A stretch of DNA of 64,000 nucleotides from Oopsacas minuta (GCA_024704765.1 JAKMXF010000210.1:62001-126000), one strand, 5' to 3'; numbered from the stretch's first letter, positions 31,418-42,668 are shown. Made by a program: numbers and translations. The notes: generated from the letters alone by a model not told the origin.

Positions 31418-32600
31418 GATCAAAACCTATAGCTAACTAAGCCATAGCTCAGGGTCCCCATTTCCCTTAATCCAGCCCTGAATTGAGATCTAATATTGTT
31501 CTTGCTTTACATTCACCAATAATAAATATCGAAGGTTGCCAAATCACAAAAATCAGTTTAGTTTGTATTGAAGTAAGATCTAAGTTTGAAAATGCTACCT
31601 GATTGAGAACACAATCCAACCATAAGTGTTTGCTTCCCTGTGTTATACAATTGAAGTATCTTGAATTCTTCACAATATTTGTAATAGGTCATATGTCTAT
31701 CTGCCATTATTTCAATACATGTACAATTAGTTACTTCATCGAATTTTGAAAAATTCATAAATGACGCTATTCGATTTCATTCATTTAAAAAATTTCACTC
31801 AAACCAAACAAAGAGACGGACTGTTAGATAGAACAGTCACTAGCTAGCTTGCATTCAAAGTTAAATGAGCGTAAATGTGTGTAAAGATCTAATTATTAGT
31901 AACTGCTGCTGCTCTGAAATGGTGAAATAATAGAATAGATTGCTCGCAATGATATTCTGTTGATTTGAGTCTGTAAATAGTCTACATGAGATTCTATTTT
32001 AGCAAAGCGAAGTAGATTCTGTTACCCACTCACTGTATTCAAATTTATTCATGTATTGATAGGCCCATGAGATTATATTCTTCTTATTTTGCCATATGAA
32101 TTATTTCCAATTGAGATATATTGGAACATTACAAAGATCTATTTGGCACCTTATCTATTTCCCAAACCAGTTCTAATTATCTAGACATGTTAACACTTGC
32201 TCGAGGGCATATTTAGATCGTAGAATTCAAAAGTAGATTCCTGAACCTAAACCTGAACCCTCAGAATTGTGGTTACTGATTGTAGGGTTAGTCACATACA
32301 ATTCTGTCTTAATATTTGGGTAGCAATGACTTTTATAATATCTAATTGATTAGTGAATACTTATGGGGGTATAATCTGTCTGTAAAGGAACATTTAAATA
32401 TTTTCTTAAGATAATTATAAGTAATGAGTGTACAGAATTGGTGTTTTGTATAATCATTTTGTTGTGTGACAGAATCGTATGTAGTATTGTGGTCTCTCCC
32501 AAAGCGAGCACTTTTGCCGTGTCCGCGATTCGAGTGTATCTACTGTAATTGTCTCATAAGTTTTATCCCATAAGTTTACGGTTAGACTAGTTTTGTTTGA
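31418..32600. other. Intergenic gap upstream of beta-adaptin
   Basis: AT-rich DNA of about 1.2 kb. Short minus-strand frames at 31467-31758 have no start context or domain and were not accepted. No repeat or RNA gene is recognised. Confidence 0.45.
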
Positions 32601-35486
32601 ATGGCGGACGCCAAATACTTCACTACTACGAAGAAGGGAGAGATCGCAGAGCTTCGTATCGAGCTCAGAAGCGACAGAAGGGAGAGAAGAAAGGAAGCTG
32701 TGAAGAAAGTAATAGCTAGTATGACGGTTGGGAAAGATGTTGGATCTCTATTCCCAGATGTAGTGAACTGCATACAGACGGATAATCTTGAGTTGAAAAA
32801 GTTAGTCTATTTATACGTATTGAACTATGCTAAGAGTCAGCCAGACCTCACACTCATGTCTGTAAACACGTTCGTCCGTGACTCAGCTGATCTAAATCCT
32901 CTTATCCGTGCTCTTGCTATTCGTACCATGGGGTGTATTCGTGTAGATAGGATTATTGAGCATATCTGTGAACCGTTACGGAAATGCTTGAAAGATGAAG
33001 ATCCATATGTTAGGAAAACTGCTGCAATTTGTGTAGCAAAGCTGAATGATATGAATCCGAGTCTAGTTGAGGATCAAGGGTTCTTAGATCTGCTCAAAGA
33101 TCTGTTAGCTGATCCTAATCCAATGGTTGTAGCAAATTCTGTAGCAGCTCTTAGCGAGATATCAGATTGCTCTCCCACTGCGGCTGAAGCAACTAAACTA
33201 GATTATGCGACTATTAGCAAGCTACTCGCTGCTCTTAACGAGTGCACTGAATGGGGGCAAGTGTTCATTTTGGATGCTGTAGCACAATTCGAACCTCAAG
33301 ATGGGCAGGAAGCGCAGAGCATTTGCGAGAGAGTTGTCCCGCGTCTCGCTCATGGAAATGCAGCTGTTGTACTATCAGCTGTTAAATGTCTAATGAAGTA
33401 CTTTGAACTTATCCCAGATGATTCAGAATACAAAGATGCAGTACTCAATAAATTAGCTCCTCCCCTCGTTACCCTCCTATCCGCTGAACCTGAGCTACAA
33501 TACGTAGCTCTAAGGAATATTAACCTTATTGTACAACGCAAACCTGAGATAATGAAGCAGGAGATTAAAGTATTCTTTGTCAAATATAACGATCCAATAT
33601 ACGTCAAACTTGAGAAGCTTGATATTATGATACGTTTAACATCTGTAGAGAATATAGTACAAGTATTGTCTGAATTGAAAGAGTATGCTTCTGAAGTTGA
33701 TGTAGATTTTGTCAGGAAATCAGTACGTGCTATTGGACGCTGTGCTATTAAAGTGGATTCATCAGCTGAGAGGTGTGTCCGTACTCTATTAGACCTAATA
33801 CAAACTAAAGTAAGTTATGTAGTACAAGAGGCTGTTATTGTGATTAGAGATATATTCAGGAAATACCCTAATCAGTATGAGGAGGTTATTGACCCTCTGT
33901 GTAAGAATCTTGATAATCTAGACGAGCCTGAGGCAAGAGCTAGCATGATATGGATAATCGGTGAGTATGGAGAGCGTATTGATAATAGCGCAGAGATTCT
34001 TTCTACGTTTGTGGACGGATTTCAAGAAGAAAGCACTCAAGTTCAGCTACAACTCTTGACTTCTGTTGTTAAACTATTCCTCAAACATCCTACTGACACC
34101 CAGGACCTGGTACAGAAGGTTCTTAACCTAGCTACACAGGAGAGTGATAATCCAGATCTACGGGATAGAGGATATATTTACTGGAGACTATTATCAACTG
34201 ATCCTGTTGCTGCTAAGAACGTAGTGCTAGCTGAAAAGCCACTAATATCGGAGGAGACTGATCTACTCGAGCCTGCTATGCTAAGAGAGCTACTAGCTCA
34301 GATAGCTACTCTCTCTTCTGTCTACCACAAGCCTCCTAACTCATTTATAGATGGGAGAGTTCCCTTACGACAACTTAAGAACCCTGTTCTAGAAGAGATA
34401 ACTGCTGTACCTCCTGAATTACAAAACGAAGATTCTTTAGTTCCTGAAACTGAGAGTCAGACAAGTGAGGATGTTCAGAATCCCAGTGAAACCATTACCC
34501 CACAGGTACCAGAGGACAATCTCCTTGGAGACCTGCTCTCCCTGGATCTCTCCAGTCCACTAGTACTGGGAGGGATGAACACGTTTGATATCGGCGGATC
34601 TTCTCAGAGAACAATGATACAATCAGGAGGTGATCTCCTCGGAGACTTAGGGGGTATAATGTTTGACCCTGTCCTTCCTAATCTCACTCAAACTACTCAG
34701 AATATTCAAAATGTACCAATGGGTACAACAGATGTAGGATTTGACATATTTAACCAGTACTCAACCCCTGTTCTAAATCCTTTCCAATTGATATTACCGA
34801 AACAAGTTGTACTACCTGCCGCAAAAGGAAAGGGATTAGAAGTATCTGTTACATTTGCTCGGCGTAACAAAGATATTTACATGGACTTAACGCTATTCAA
34901 CAAAGCCCTGCTCCCTCTGAAAGAATTCGCGATAAAGTTTAATAAAAATAGTTTCGCACTCGCACCAGCTGGTCAACTGAACATAGTAACTGCTCTACAG
35001 CCGAATAAGAGCATTGACGTATCATTAGCTGTGAATAATACTAATCCTGTAGAGAAGATGGAACCTCTTAATAAACTAGATGTTGCTATTAAGACAGAAA
35101 TAGCAACGCATATATTCACTTGTTTTGTTCCTTACCATGTGTTATTCAGTGAAGATGGTAAATTAGATCCTAAAACTTATCTCGAGGCTTGGAAACAAAT
35201 CCCAGATGCAAATGAGAGTGTGTGTACCATCGATACTAGTCTTGATTCGCAGGGAATTATAGCACGCTTAGAAGCTAACAATATCTTCAATACTACAGTC
35301 AAGTCAATTGAGGGCCAGGAGCTTTTATACATGACCAATAAATTCATGAACAACTTGTGGGTACTCAGTGAAATAAAGATTTCTAACCAATTCCCAGTAA
35401 CTTCTGTGCTAATCTCAATGAAGAGTCGGACTATGGAGGTGGTACCTGGTGTATTTGACTCTGTGAGGGCCATGCTAGCTACCTAA
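32601..35486 (+). CDS. AP-1/AP-2 complex subunit beta (beta-adaptin)
   Basis: An uninterrupted frame of 961 residues has the full beta-adaptin plan. The trunk of HEAT-like repeats, about 1-580, begins ADAKYFTTTKKGEIAELRIEL and carries the near-invariant VKKVIASMTVGKDVGSLFPDVVNC and RALAIRTMGCIRVDRI blocks. The hinge, about 590-720, contains a clathrin-box-like LLSLD near residue 647 within DNLLGDLLSLDLSS. The ear runs from VVLPAAKGKGLEVSVTFARRNKDIYMDLTLFN to the end. The protein is a large subunit of the heterotetrameric adaptor that links cargo and clathrin at the Golgi/endosome (AP-1) or plasma membrane (AP-2). Many invertebrates have one beta shared by both; the sequence does not decide between them. 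No introns over 2.9 kb. Confidence 0.95.
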   Translation: MADAKYFTTTKKGEIAELRIELRSDRRERRKEAVKKVIASMTVGKDVGSLFPDVVNCIQTDNLELKKLVYLYVLNYAKSQPDLTLMSVNTFVRDSADLNPLIRALAIRTMGCIRVDRIIEHICEPLRKCLKDEDPYVRKTAAICVAKLNDMNPSLVEDQGFLDLLKDLLADPNPMVVANSVAALSEISDCSPTAAEATKLDYATISKLLAALNECTEWGQVFILDAVAQFEPQDGQEAQSICERVVPRLAHGNAAVVLSAVKCLMKYFELIPDDSEYKDAVLNKLAPPLVTLLSAEPELQYVALRNINLIVQRKPEIMKQEIKVFFVKYNDPIYVKLEKLDIMIRLTSVENIVQVLSELKEYASEVDVDFVRKSVRAIGRCAIKVDSSAERCVRTLLDLIQTKVSYVVQEAVIVIRDIFRKYPNQYEEVIDPLCKNLDNLDEPEARASMIWIIGEYGERIDNSAEILSTFVDGFQEESTQVQLQLLTSVVKLFLKHPTDTQDLVQKVLNLATQESDNPDLRDRGYIYWRLLSTDPVAAKNVVLAEKPLISEETDLLEPAMLRELLAQIATLSSVYHKPPNSFIDGRVPLRQLKNPVLEEITAVPPELQNEDSLVPETESQTSEDVQNPSETITPQVPEDNLLGDLLSLDLSSPLVLGGMNTFDIGGSSQRTMIQSGGDLLGDLGGIMFDPVLPNLTQTTQNIQNVPMGTTDVGFDIFNQYSTPVLNPFQLILPKQVVLPAAKGKGLEVSVTFARRNKDIYMDLTLFNKALLPLKEFAIKFNKNSFALAPAGQLNIVTALQPNKSIDVSLAVNNTNPVEKMEPLNKLDVAIKTEIATHIFTCFVPYHVLFSEDGKLDPKTYLEAWKQIPDANESVCTIDTSLDSQGIIARLEANNIFNTTVKSIEGQELLYMTNKFMNNLWVLSEIKISNQFPVTSVLISMKSRTMEVVPGVFDSVRAMLAT

Positions 35487-36313
35487 CTATTTGCACTATA
35501 CATAACTGACACGTAGTATTAGATTAAAATGCGTTATCAGTACATTCTAACTAGCGCAGATATTTGTATGTATATCTTATTATTGAGTGAGATTAGGCTT
35601 GTATACCTTGTTTGTTTGTTTGAACAATAGGCTAGACTATGTATTAAATCCCATACTATTTAACATTTTGACTCCACTACTCTCTAAGCTGTAATTTAGA
35701 AGATCTTGCTCATTTCAAATCAGTAATAGATTACATGTGCAGTGATGTTTGTCATAATAAGAGGTGGAGGGCCGCTCCTTGTTAAATTTAAGCCTTTCTT
35801 AGAAAAGGCGTTTGAAAATGGCCTCAGTAATGAAGTAGGGGGCTCCCTCTCCAAAACACCACTGGTAGTGCGGATATTGGTATTAAGTTGTACTTTTACT
35901 GATATGTATGTGTAATCTCATAGCCACTTATGTAATACGTATTATTAGTTTGTGCCAACTTTTGATTGCTAGCTTTTTGTCCAAACTTAATTTTGTCGCT
36001 AATTAGTTGAGTCATGAACTAGGCTACGGTTGTGCACTTGAGTTGTGGCAAGATTAATTGCTGTATTTTGGTAAATAAATTGAAACATTTACAATGACTT
36101 ATGAATGTTAGAATTTCATACTTCCCCACTGACAAGCAAATTCTGGTTTGGCCAGATTGCTGCCAACATACATCAAAGTTTTCATTACTCTAATATGTGT
36201 GATATTGTAATTACGATAATTTTTGCTGAGTATATTTGAATATTAAGTTACATTACAGTTTTCTGAATAGGTCTTATAAATTAAATCGAGGCTAAATTAT
36301 CTATTTATTTAAT
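35487..36313. other. Intergenic gap beta-adaptin to first IKK-like gene
   Basis: AT-rich with no coding segment. A locally GC-rich patch at 35760-35880 contains a short imperfect hairpin but no recognisable element. Confidence 0.4.
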
Positions 36314-38374
36314 ATGGCTAATAATTTTGGTTTCTATGATGCTGTAGTTCCTACTTGGGAAAATCCTATACAAATAGGAGATGGACCATACGGGTATGTA
36401 GTTCGTTTCACCCCTAGGGACTCAAGTGCTACACCTATAGCTGCTAAGGTATTTCATGCTAATAACGCAAGCTCTGATTATTCAGTTGAGTGTCACTACG
36501 AGAAAAAACTTCTCCAACAACTCAACCATCCAAACATCGTCAAATGCATCTTGGGTCCACCTGATTTGGTCAAGTTGTACCCTAAATCTTCTCTCATGTT
36601 TATGGAGTATTGTGACCTAGGTAATTTACGGAATTTACTTGAGGAGAGCTCTAATGCATTCGGTGCTCATCAATCAGTTGTAATGAATTTCTTGAATCAC
36701 ATATCCAATGGGATTAACTATTTACATTCTAAGCAGATAATACATAGAAACATTAAACCAGAGAATATTCTCCTTCAGCATAAAACTCCTAATGAAGTAA
36801 TTTATAAACTAGGGGATTTCGGCTATGCAAGGCAATTCTCTATTACTAGCATATTCAAATCTTTCATTGGAACTTTTCAGTATCTATCTCCTGAAGTACT
36901 TAGTAATGTAAATCAAGAGAAATTATCTGGTAAAATAGTCTTACCAAACAGCACCGTAGATCTGTGGGCTTTTGGCGTAACAGCTTTTGAAGTTATCACA
37001 GGATCACGTCCTTTTATGATTGACCTTGTAGGACCAGAATGGGCTAAACATATTGAAAATAAGCAGAATAATGTAATTCATATTTATATTGGTGAAACTA
37101 AGCAACTTGTGTGTTCTACTATTATACCACAACCTCATAGACTATCTTGTATTCTTTCTGAGCATTTAACAACCTGGTTGAGACTCTTGCTTGATTGTAA
37201 CGCAGAAACACGAGGCGGTCGTGACCCTAGAACACAAAACAAAAGTGTTTGGTACTCTATGTTGGAATCAATATTGAGTACTCGTGTCATCAACTTCGTG
37301 ATGTTGCATCAGTGGGTGATAAATCCTATTCAATTTTCGCAAGAGGACAGTCTAGTTTCAATTCTGGATCTATTCTCTACCAATTTTGGTAATCCGAATA
37401 GCTTTCTATTATTACGTGAAGATGGTAAGACTATCAATCAGTTAGGAGCGGATGAAACTCTGTGCAGATATCATAATGAAGGTTATTTGTTCATATTCCC
37501 ATTTCTAACGAAAGGCATGCCTAAAATACTGGAATTTTTCCTTTCAATGGAAATACAACAAATTTTGAGGGATGGATTCAATTCTACAAATAAAAGAAAA
37601 GTTGTTCTACAAATCAAGCAAGTTATTTCCTTGATCTTACAAATTTTATCTGAATATGAAACGTTCTTTAGAGGGGCATTGGCAGTGACAAATTATTTGA
37701 AACTTTCAATTGAAAAACTCAAAGTTTATCTTAAAAAAATTGCGTTTCTAAGTGCGTCTCTCAGCGCAAAAGATATTTTTATACCAAACTCAACAATTGA
37801 TTCTACGCTATCCAAACTGCAAGGAATGTCCTTGATGCCTCAGTATAGGAATATGATCGACAAGGTAAGCTCTATTACCCAGAAATGGGAAGAATTGAAG
37901 CAAATTTGTTTAACTACCATGCCTGAAGTAAAAGCGATTGAGGACCTATGTCAAGACGCAGAACAACAAATATCCAAAGTAGAGAATATCTTAGAGCAAT
38001 ATCCATGTCAAGTTTATCTATCTGAGCTAGAATCAAGACGAATAGCTATTCAATCTTTAACGGGTATAACAATTGAAATGATTGAGAAAGTTGGTTATAC
38101 GAATGGTGTAAGGATTAATAATATAATCGATGAAGAAATCAAATTTTTAAAAGAAAAACCTTTGCAATTAAATTCGCTAATTTCTTCAATCTGTTCTTTA
38201 CCCAATATCTTAATGAGTTATGAGGTTGAGCTGAATAGGGCCTGCACACTAATGAACCAAGATTTCATATCTGGAATATCGAAGAACTCTACAGGAGCAA
38301 TTGAGGAGCTAGCCTTCTTAATTGAGAGTACTCTGAACATTTCTGAATTCAAGGATCACGATAAAACCTGGTAA
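36314..38374 (+). CDS. IkappaB-kinase-like protein, predicted pseudokinase
   Basis: This single exon encodes 686 residues with the IKK plan: kinase domain (about 15-300), ubiquitin-like segment (about 320-400) and helical scaffold/dimerisation region (about 410-680). Kinase landmarks are the glycine loop IGDGPYGYV, AAK with the ATP-site Lys at 45, MEYCDLGNLRNLL in the hinge, DFG intact in LGDFGYA, and SPEV plus VDLWAFGVTAFEVITGSRPF as in IKKs. The catalytic loop reads HRNIKPEN: the catalytic Asp is Asn at residue 146 (codon AAC at 36749-36751). The activation loop keeps an IKK-like pair of serines four apart (S179 and S183). It probably binds nucleotide but has little phosphotransfer activity. 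It is a paralogue of the gene at 39695. Confidence 0.85.
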   Translation: MANNFGFYDAVVPTWENPIQIGDGPYGYVVRFTPRDSSATPIAAKVFHANNASSDYSVECHYEKKLLQQLNHPNIVKCILGPPDLVKLYPKSSLMFMEYCDLGNLRNLLEESSNAFGAHQSVVMNFLNHISNGINYLHSKQIIHRNIKPENILLQHKTPNEVIYKLGDFGYARQFSITSIFKSFIGTFQYLSPEVLSNVNQEKLSGKIVLPNSTVDLWAFGVTAFEVITGSRPFMIDLVGPEWAKHIENKQNNVIHIYIGETKQLVCSTIIPQPHRLSCILSEHLTTWLRLLLDCNAETRGGRDPRTQNKSVWYSMLESILSTRVINFVMLHQWVINPIQFSQEDSLVSILDLFSTNFGNPNSFLLLREDGKTINQLGADETLCRYHNEGYLFIFPFLTKGMPKILEFFLSMEIQQILRDGFNSTNKRKVVLQIKQVISLILQILSEYETFFRGALAVTNYLKLSIEKLKVYLKKIAFLSASLSAKDIFIPNSTIDSTLSKLQGMSLMPQYRNMIDKVSSITQKWEELKQICLTTMPEVKAIEDLCQDAEQQISKVENILEQYPCQVYLSELESRRIAIQSLTGITIEMIEKVGYTNGVRINNIIDEEIKFLKEKPLQLNSLISSICSLPNILMSYEVELNRACTLMNQDFISGISKNSTGAIEELAFLIESTLNISEFKDHDKTW

Positions 38375-38692
38375 TCTTCAATCAGGTTACAATTAGTCTA
38401 TCAGTTCTTCACAATTGTATATTAGTTTTCAACATATAGTCCTTGCTGATATACATAAGTGTCAGTTGATGTTATATTGTAGGAAATGATTTTTTGAAAC
38501 CTTTCTGGGTTACTAATAAATTTTGATATTTTTATGCAAACTGATTATTTGATTGATAATTTATAGAAATTATGGCTGTGTGGCGTTCCGCTAACATTTT
38601 AAAATTTCCCACTTTTTCGCTGATACAATTTCAAATTATTTTCAAATATGTTGTGAATTGCTCTTACTCCCTGAAGATCCATTAGTTATTGA
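38375..38692. other. Intergenic gap IKK-like 1 to TIPRL
   Basis: 318 AT-rich bases; nothing recognised. Confidence 0.4.
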
Positions 38693-39535
38693 ATGGCATC
38701 TAACAAAGGTGAGGTCCAAGAACCGATCAATGAATCGCTAGACTACGGAAATTGGAAATTTTTATCTCGAAAGAGTCACATTTTGAATTCTAAATGCACG
38801 AGTAACTCTCAATGCGAATCAGTCCCTGTAACAACATCTGAGACAGATAAGCGGAGACTATATTGTGATCATTGTTGCTTTGCGAAACTCCTAGAATTGC
38901 CTGAGTTACCAGAAATGTGTTTCCCTCAGAGCTTTTTGATTATTGAGCATTGCTCTGGAGTTAGGATTTGTTTCGCGGCTTTTGACGCTCTACAATTAGT
39001 AGATGCACATAATGACAAGTTGAAGGTACAAATGGCGGAAAAATGGAAAGAGGAGAGGTCGAATACACAAGGAGTAGGGGATGTAGTGCACCCATTCGAT
39101 TGGACATACACGACAGAATACACAGGGACAATTGTTCCAAATCCTCCACATTCTATCAAGATTGAACTGACAGAGGAGCAGATTAATTTGGAAAAACTAA
39201 AGCAACAGGAGAAAATATTATTTTATAACGATATTATATTGTTTGAAGATGAATTAGCCGATAACGGTGTATCGATTTTAAGGGTTAAAATTCGCGTTAT
39301 GACCAGCTGTTTCTTCATATTATTGCGGCAGTTCTTACGAGTTGATGGTGTACTTATTCGAGTAAATGAGGCAAGATATTATCACGAGAAAGACAGTAAA
39401 TATATACTTAGAGAAATATCTTGTAGGGAAGGTGCTACTAAAGATATCCACCCAACATTACACACACAACAAGATGAAGTAGCGAGAATATTGCCAGTCA
39501 AGCTTCTTAAAATGGAGAAATTAATGTTACCATGA
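38693..39535 (+). CDS. TIPRL: TIP41-like PP2A-family regulator
   Basis: This single exon encodes 280 residues, the usual TIPRL length. The central core is unmistakable: PFDWTYTTEYTGT near residue 145, EKLKQQEKILFYNDIILFEDELADNGVSILRVKIRVM near 165-200, FFILLRQFLRVDGVLIRVNEARYYHE near 205-230, and ILREISCREG after it. An N-terminal insertion with a CDHCC cluster (around residues 62-66) separates GNWKFLSRKSHIL from LPELPEMCFPQ and is not typical. TIPRL binds the catalytic subunits of PP2A, PP4 and PP6 and controls their assembly. It sits between two IKK-like genes, with 318- and 159-base gaps. Confidence 0.93.
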   Translation: MASNKGEVQEPINESLDYGNWKFLSRKSHILNSKCTSNSQCESVPVTTSETDKRRLYCDHCCFAKLLELPELPEMCFPQSFLIIEHCSGVRICFAAFDALQLVDAHNDKLKVQMAEKWKEERSNTQGVGDVVHPFDWTYTTEYTGTIVPNPPHSIKIELTEEQINLEKLKQQEKILFYNDIILFEDELADNGVSILRVKIRVMTSCFFILLRQFLRVDGVLIRVNEARYYHEKDSKYILREISCREGATKDIHPTLHTQQDEVARILPVKLLKMEKLMLP

Positions 39536-39694
39536 TTATTATGTTTTGCTAACCCAGCTGATTTGTTTTACTCGTATTATTTAGGACTTGATTCGTTGCG
39601 TTGAATTGCATTTTAACTTCTGTAATTGTATCTCTTTTTTTGCTAGAATTTATTGTAATCTAATTTATAATATTTCCATTGTGTTAGTTTCATT

Positions 39695-41965
39695 ATGTCA
39701 GACATTCCATTGTTGCCTCATAATTACCCTGACACGAGGCATTTAAGTGGTCCACAGGGTATCCATTCCAGCGAACACTCAATGTGGGTAGAGAAGCGCC
39801 ATCTGGGTCAGGGTACCTTTGGACGAGTGTCCCTCTGGGTGCGGATAAACGATGAAACACAGGAGATGGCAATAAAATTCTATGACAAAAACGTTGATCA
39901 TTCTACTCTGGTGAGGAGCTTGAAAGAAGAACAGCTCCTCCAGCAAACCAATCATCCAAACATTGTACGTTATCTTAAGCAACCACCCGACTTTATCAGC
40001 CCTCAAGCTTACACAAGCTGTGGTATAATCTGCATGGAGTATTGTAATAGAGGAGATCTCCGTAAGATGATTAGACAAAGTGAAAACATTTTCGGAGCTT
40101 CACAGAATATAGTTCTGTTATTTCTGAGTAATATTTCATCAGCTCTGCAATATTTACACACTCAGAATATTATACATAGAGATATTAAGCCAGAGAATAT
40201 CCTGCTTAAATCTGAATCTCAGAACTCCGTTGCCTTCAAACTTGTTGACTTAGGTTTCGCAACACAATATTCAAATCAGAGTAATTTCCCATCTTTTGTT
40301 GGAACAATGCAATATTTCCCTCCTGAGATGGTAGTTAGAATGTCAGGTACTACCGTTGATGATAGTGCTTCTCCAAACAGTACAGTTGATCTGTGGGCTT
40401 TTGGGATTGTTGTATTTGAGCTGATTTGTGGGACACGTCCGTTCGTGCCTAGCTTGGCAGGATTTGAATGGTTACAACTTGTTAAGAAAAAGGAGAAAGA
40501 GCATATTTGTATTTACAAGGACAAAGAAGGAGAGATTTGTTACTCAACTGATTTACTACTACCTAATCAGCTGGATGAACCGTATGCTCGTGCTATCGCT
40601 GAATGGTTAACTTTATTACTAGATAAAGATCCAATGACTAGAGGTGGTAGAGATAAAGCTAGAAATATAACCGAATCCATATGGCCTATTCGTTTGCAAC
40701 AAATTCTATCTACATGTTATATCAAGGTAGCGATTGCCCACGAACTCAGAAGTAAGTATTATGATTGTGTTCCTGGTCTTAAAATCAGTACTTTTATTCA
40801 GCGTATTAGTAGAGAAACAGGCAATCCAGATAATCTAATTATTCTCTGTCATGACGGTCGTATTTTGGATCCTGAAGGGGTTATTGATCAATGTCTAACT
40901 AACAAACACACAGGGGAGTTATACATTCTCCCGAATGCGTACTCGGGGCGACCTCCTCCTATAGACTTAGCAACGCCCCTTCATGTAATGACCTTGTTAG
41001 ATCAGAATTTCTCTGCCATGGATTCTGCACAATTTAGTTTTATAGTTAATCCTGTATTTCAATTTGTGTATAAACGTTATCAGGAGGTGATGACCTTCTT
41101 GAAGGCAGGTGCGTCTCTCCAGCGGTACATAGAAGAGCACCTGAAGGAGATGAGTGATCTCGAGCATAATCTACGCATTTCCACTGAAACTATTTACTCT
41201 AGATGTTCCTTCATTCAGGAGAATATTCTAGAATATATATTAAAGGAAATGGAAAGTTTCTTACGTAAAGCTGAATGTCCTGAACAAACAGCAGGTATCC
41301 AAGCTTCTATTCGTCAGTGGTACGAGCTTAAAACAGTGATAAACTCAATTCTCCCTGAAGTACACTCTATCGACACTGATCATTGTAAATCTGCAGCTGA
41401 AACGATTATTCAGGCAAAGAATTTAATGACAGAACATCCATGTCAAGCTTATATAAAAGAGCTACAAATGCGGTTTTTGCACCTACAGAGTGTGGTGCGT
41501 CTATTAATGGACATGTCAGATCGTTCATATTACGCTAATGGGACTAGATTAGCTAGCGATATTAATGATTTTATAGATTTCATAAATGCTAGGTTTATAG
41601 AGATGCAAGCATACTTTCTAGAGTGTATCACTCTCTACAATACTATCAACGAGCATCGTTATGTTTTTAATCGTAACATAGGCCTGATTGAGAAAGATTT
41701 CCTCTGTCATCTTAACGATAAATTCGTCAGAGCCTTTACATTGGCGTTTCAGTCTGTTTATAGACGTGGTGCTAAACTGAATTCTTTCGAATCTCCGCAC
41801 AATAGCATAGATACAGAACAGGAAGTTTCTCTTAGTGATACGATGAGTAGTTTGGAAGAAACTTGCAATCAATGTGAAAAGTTCTTTAATGAAATACATT
41901 CAATTCGCCTCGAGTTAGCTGACCCGAAGGATCAAACAATGAAAATGAATAATCCTTATCCATAG
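39695..41965 (+). CDS. IkappaB-kinase alpha/beta-like protein kinase
   Basis: This single exon encodes 756 residues. The kinase domain (about 28-320) is complete: GQGTFGRV loop, Lys at 61 in MAIKF, HRDIKPENILL with catalytic Asp 163, and DLG in place of DFG (LVDLGFATQYS), which is typical of IKK-alpha/beta. The activation loop has S196 and S200 just before FVGTMQYFPPEM, matching the paired activating serines of IKKs. VDLWAFGIVVFELICGTRPFVP follows. A ubiquitin-like segment (about 345-420: ISTFIQRISRETGNPDNLIILCHDGRILDP) and a long helical dimerisation region complete the IKK plan. No NEMO-binding LDWSWLQ-type motif is visible at the C-terminus. IKKs phosphorylate IkappaB to release NF-kappaB; substrates here are unknown. 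Confidence 0.88.
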   Translation: MSDIPLLPHNYPDTRHLSGPQGIHSSEHSMWVEKRHLGQGTFGRVSLWVRINDETQEMAIKFYDKNVDHSTLVRSLKEEQLLQQTNHPNIVRYLKQPPDFISPQAYTSCGIICMEYCNRGDLRKMIRQSENIFGASQNIVLLFLSNISSALQYLHTQNIIHRDIKPENILLKSESQNSVAFKLVDLGFATQYSNQSNFPSFVGTMQYFPPEMVVRMSGTTVDDSASPNSTVDLWAFGIVVFELICGTRPFVPSLAGFEWLQLVKKKEKEHICIYKDKEGEICYSTDLLLPNQLDEPYARAIAEWLTLLLDKDPMTRGGRDKARNITESIWPIRLQQILSTCYIKVAIAHELRSKYYDCVPGLKISTFIQRISRETGNPDNLIILCHDGRILDPEGVIDQCLTNKHTGELYILPNAYSGRPPPIDLATPLHVMTLLDQNFSAMDSAQFSFIVNPVFQFVYKRYQEVMTFLKAGASLQRYIEEHLKEMSDLEHNLRISTETIYSRCSFIQENILEYILKEMESFLRKAECPEQTAGIQASIRQWYELKTVINSILPEVHSIDTDHCKSAAETIIQAKNLMTEHPCQAYIKELQMRFLHLQSVVRLLMDMSDRSYYANGTRLASDINDFIDFINARFIEMQAYFLECITLYNTINEHRYVFNRNIGLIEKDFLCHLNDKFVRAFTLAFQSVYRRGAKLNSFESPHNSIDTEQEVSLSDTMSSLEETCNQCEKFFNEIHSIRLELADPKDQTMKMNNPYP

Positions 41966-42668
41966 CTGAAATAGGATAATGTATGTATAAAATATCTGCT
42001 CTGTCTGTCTTTTTGATAATTATGGATTATCCTTTTTGACGCTCACTAGTATATTAATTATATAATTTCTCATTGTAATGCCATGTTTTGTTTAGAGCTA
42101 GCTAGCGGGGGGAACGACTATAATTGAAAATATTGGGCCTGAGTCCATGTAATTATGTGGAGGTGACCCCTAAAGGTCTAATTAGAATGACTGATTGGTA
42201 TGGCTGATGTCATCATGTACCACGATATTTGGATTTCTTATTATTTACCAAAGCCACTTCTAATTCGTTCATTACAACTCAATTATATTTATCTAGTATA
42301 CGTATATATGTATACGTAATCTATAATTAAAATTATCTACTGATGAAAATTTAATTGTGCTACTTTCCTTACATGGCAATATATCAAACCGCTTCTTATT
42401 CTGATATTAGTAGTTTATACCATATATGGAGGTATACTGAAATAGCACTCTATCTTGTACATTGTGTGTGTGTATAAGGGTTTGTCCAAGTATGGTAAGT
42501 TACAAAATATCAGTGTCATTTGCATTGTTCTTCTTTCCCTTTTATGGTATGAAACCCCTGTCTTATAATTTAGTGAATCCACCCTGTTCCTATAAATTCG
42601 AAAGATTCTATTATTTCTATAAACATTTACATACTGCAACTGCCTTTGAAATTTTATAATAAGCATTG
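41966..42668. other. Intergenic gap IKK-like 2 to WDR1
   Basis: AT-rich, including a short TACGTATA/TATACGTA palindrome near 42298-42317. No gene recognised. Confidence 0.4.

Noticed and set aside
31467-31758. Two overlapping minus-strand frames of 66-68 residues
   Set aside because: No domain, no promoter or splice context, and AT-rich intergenic composition.
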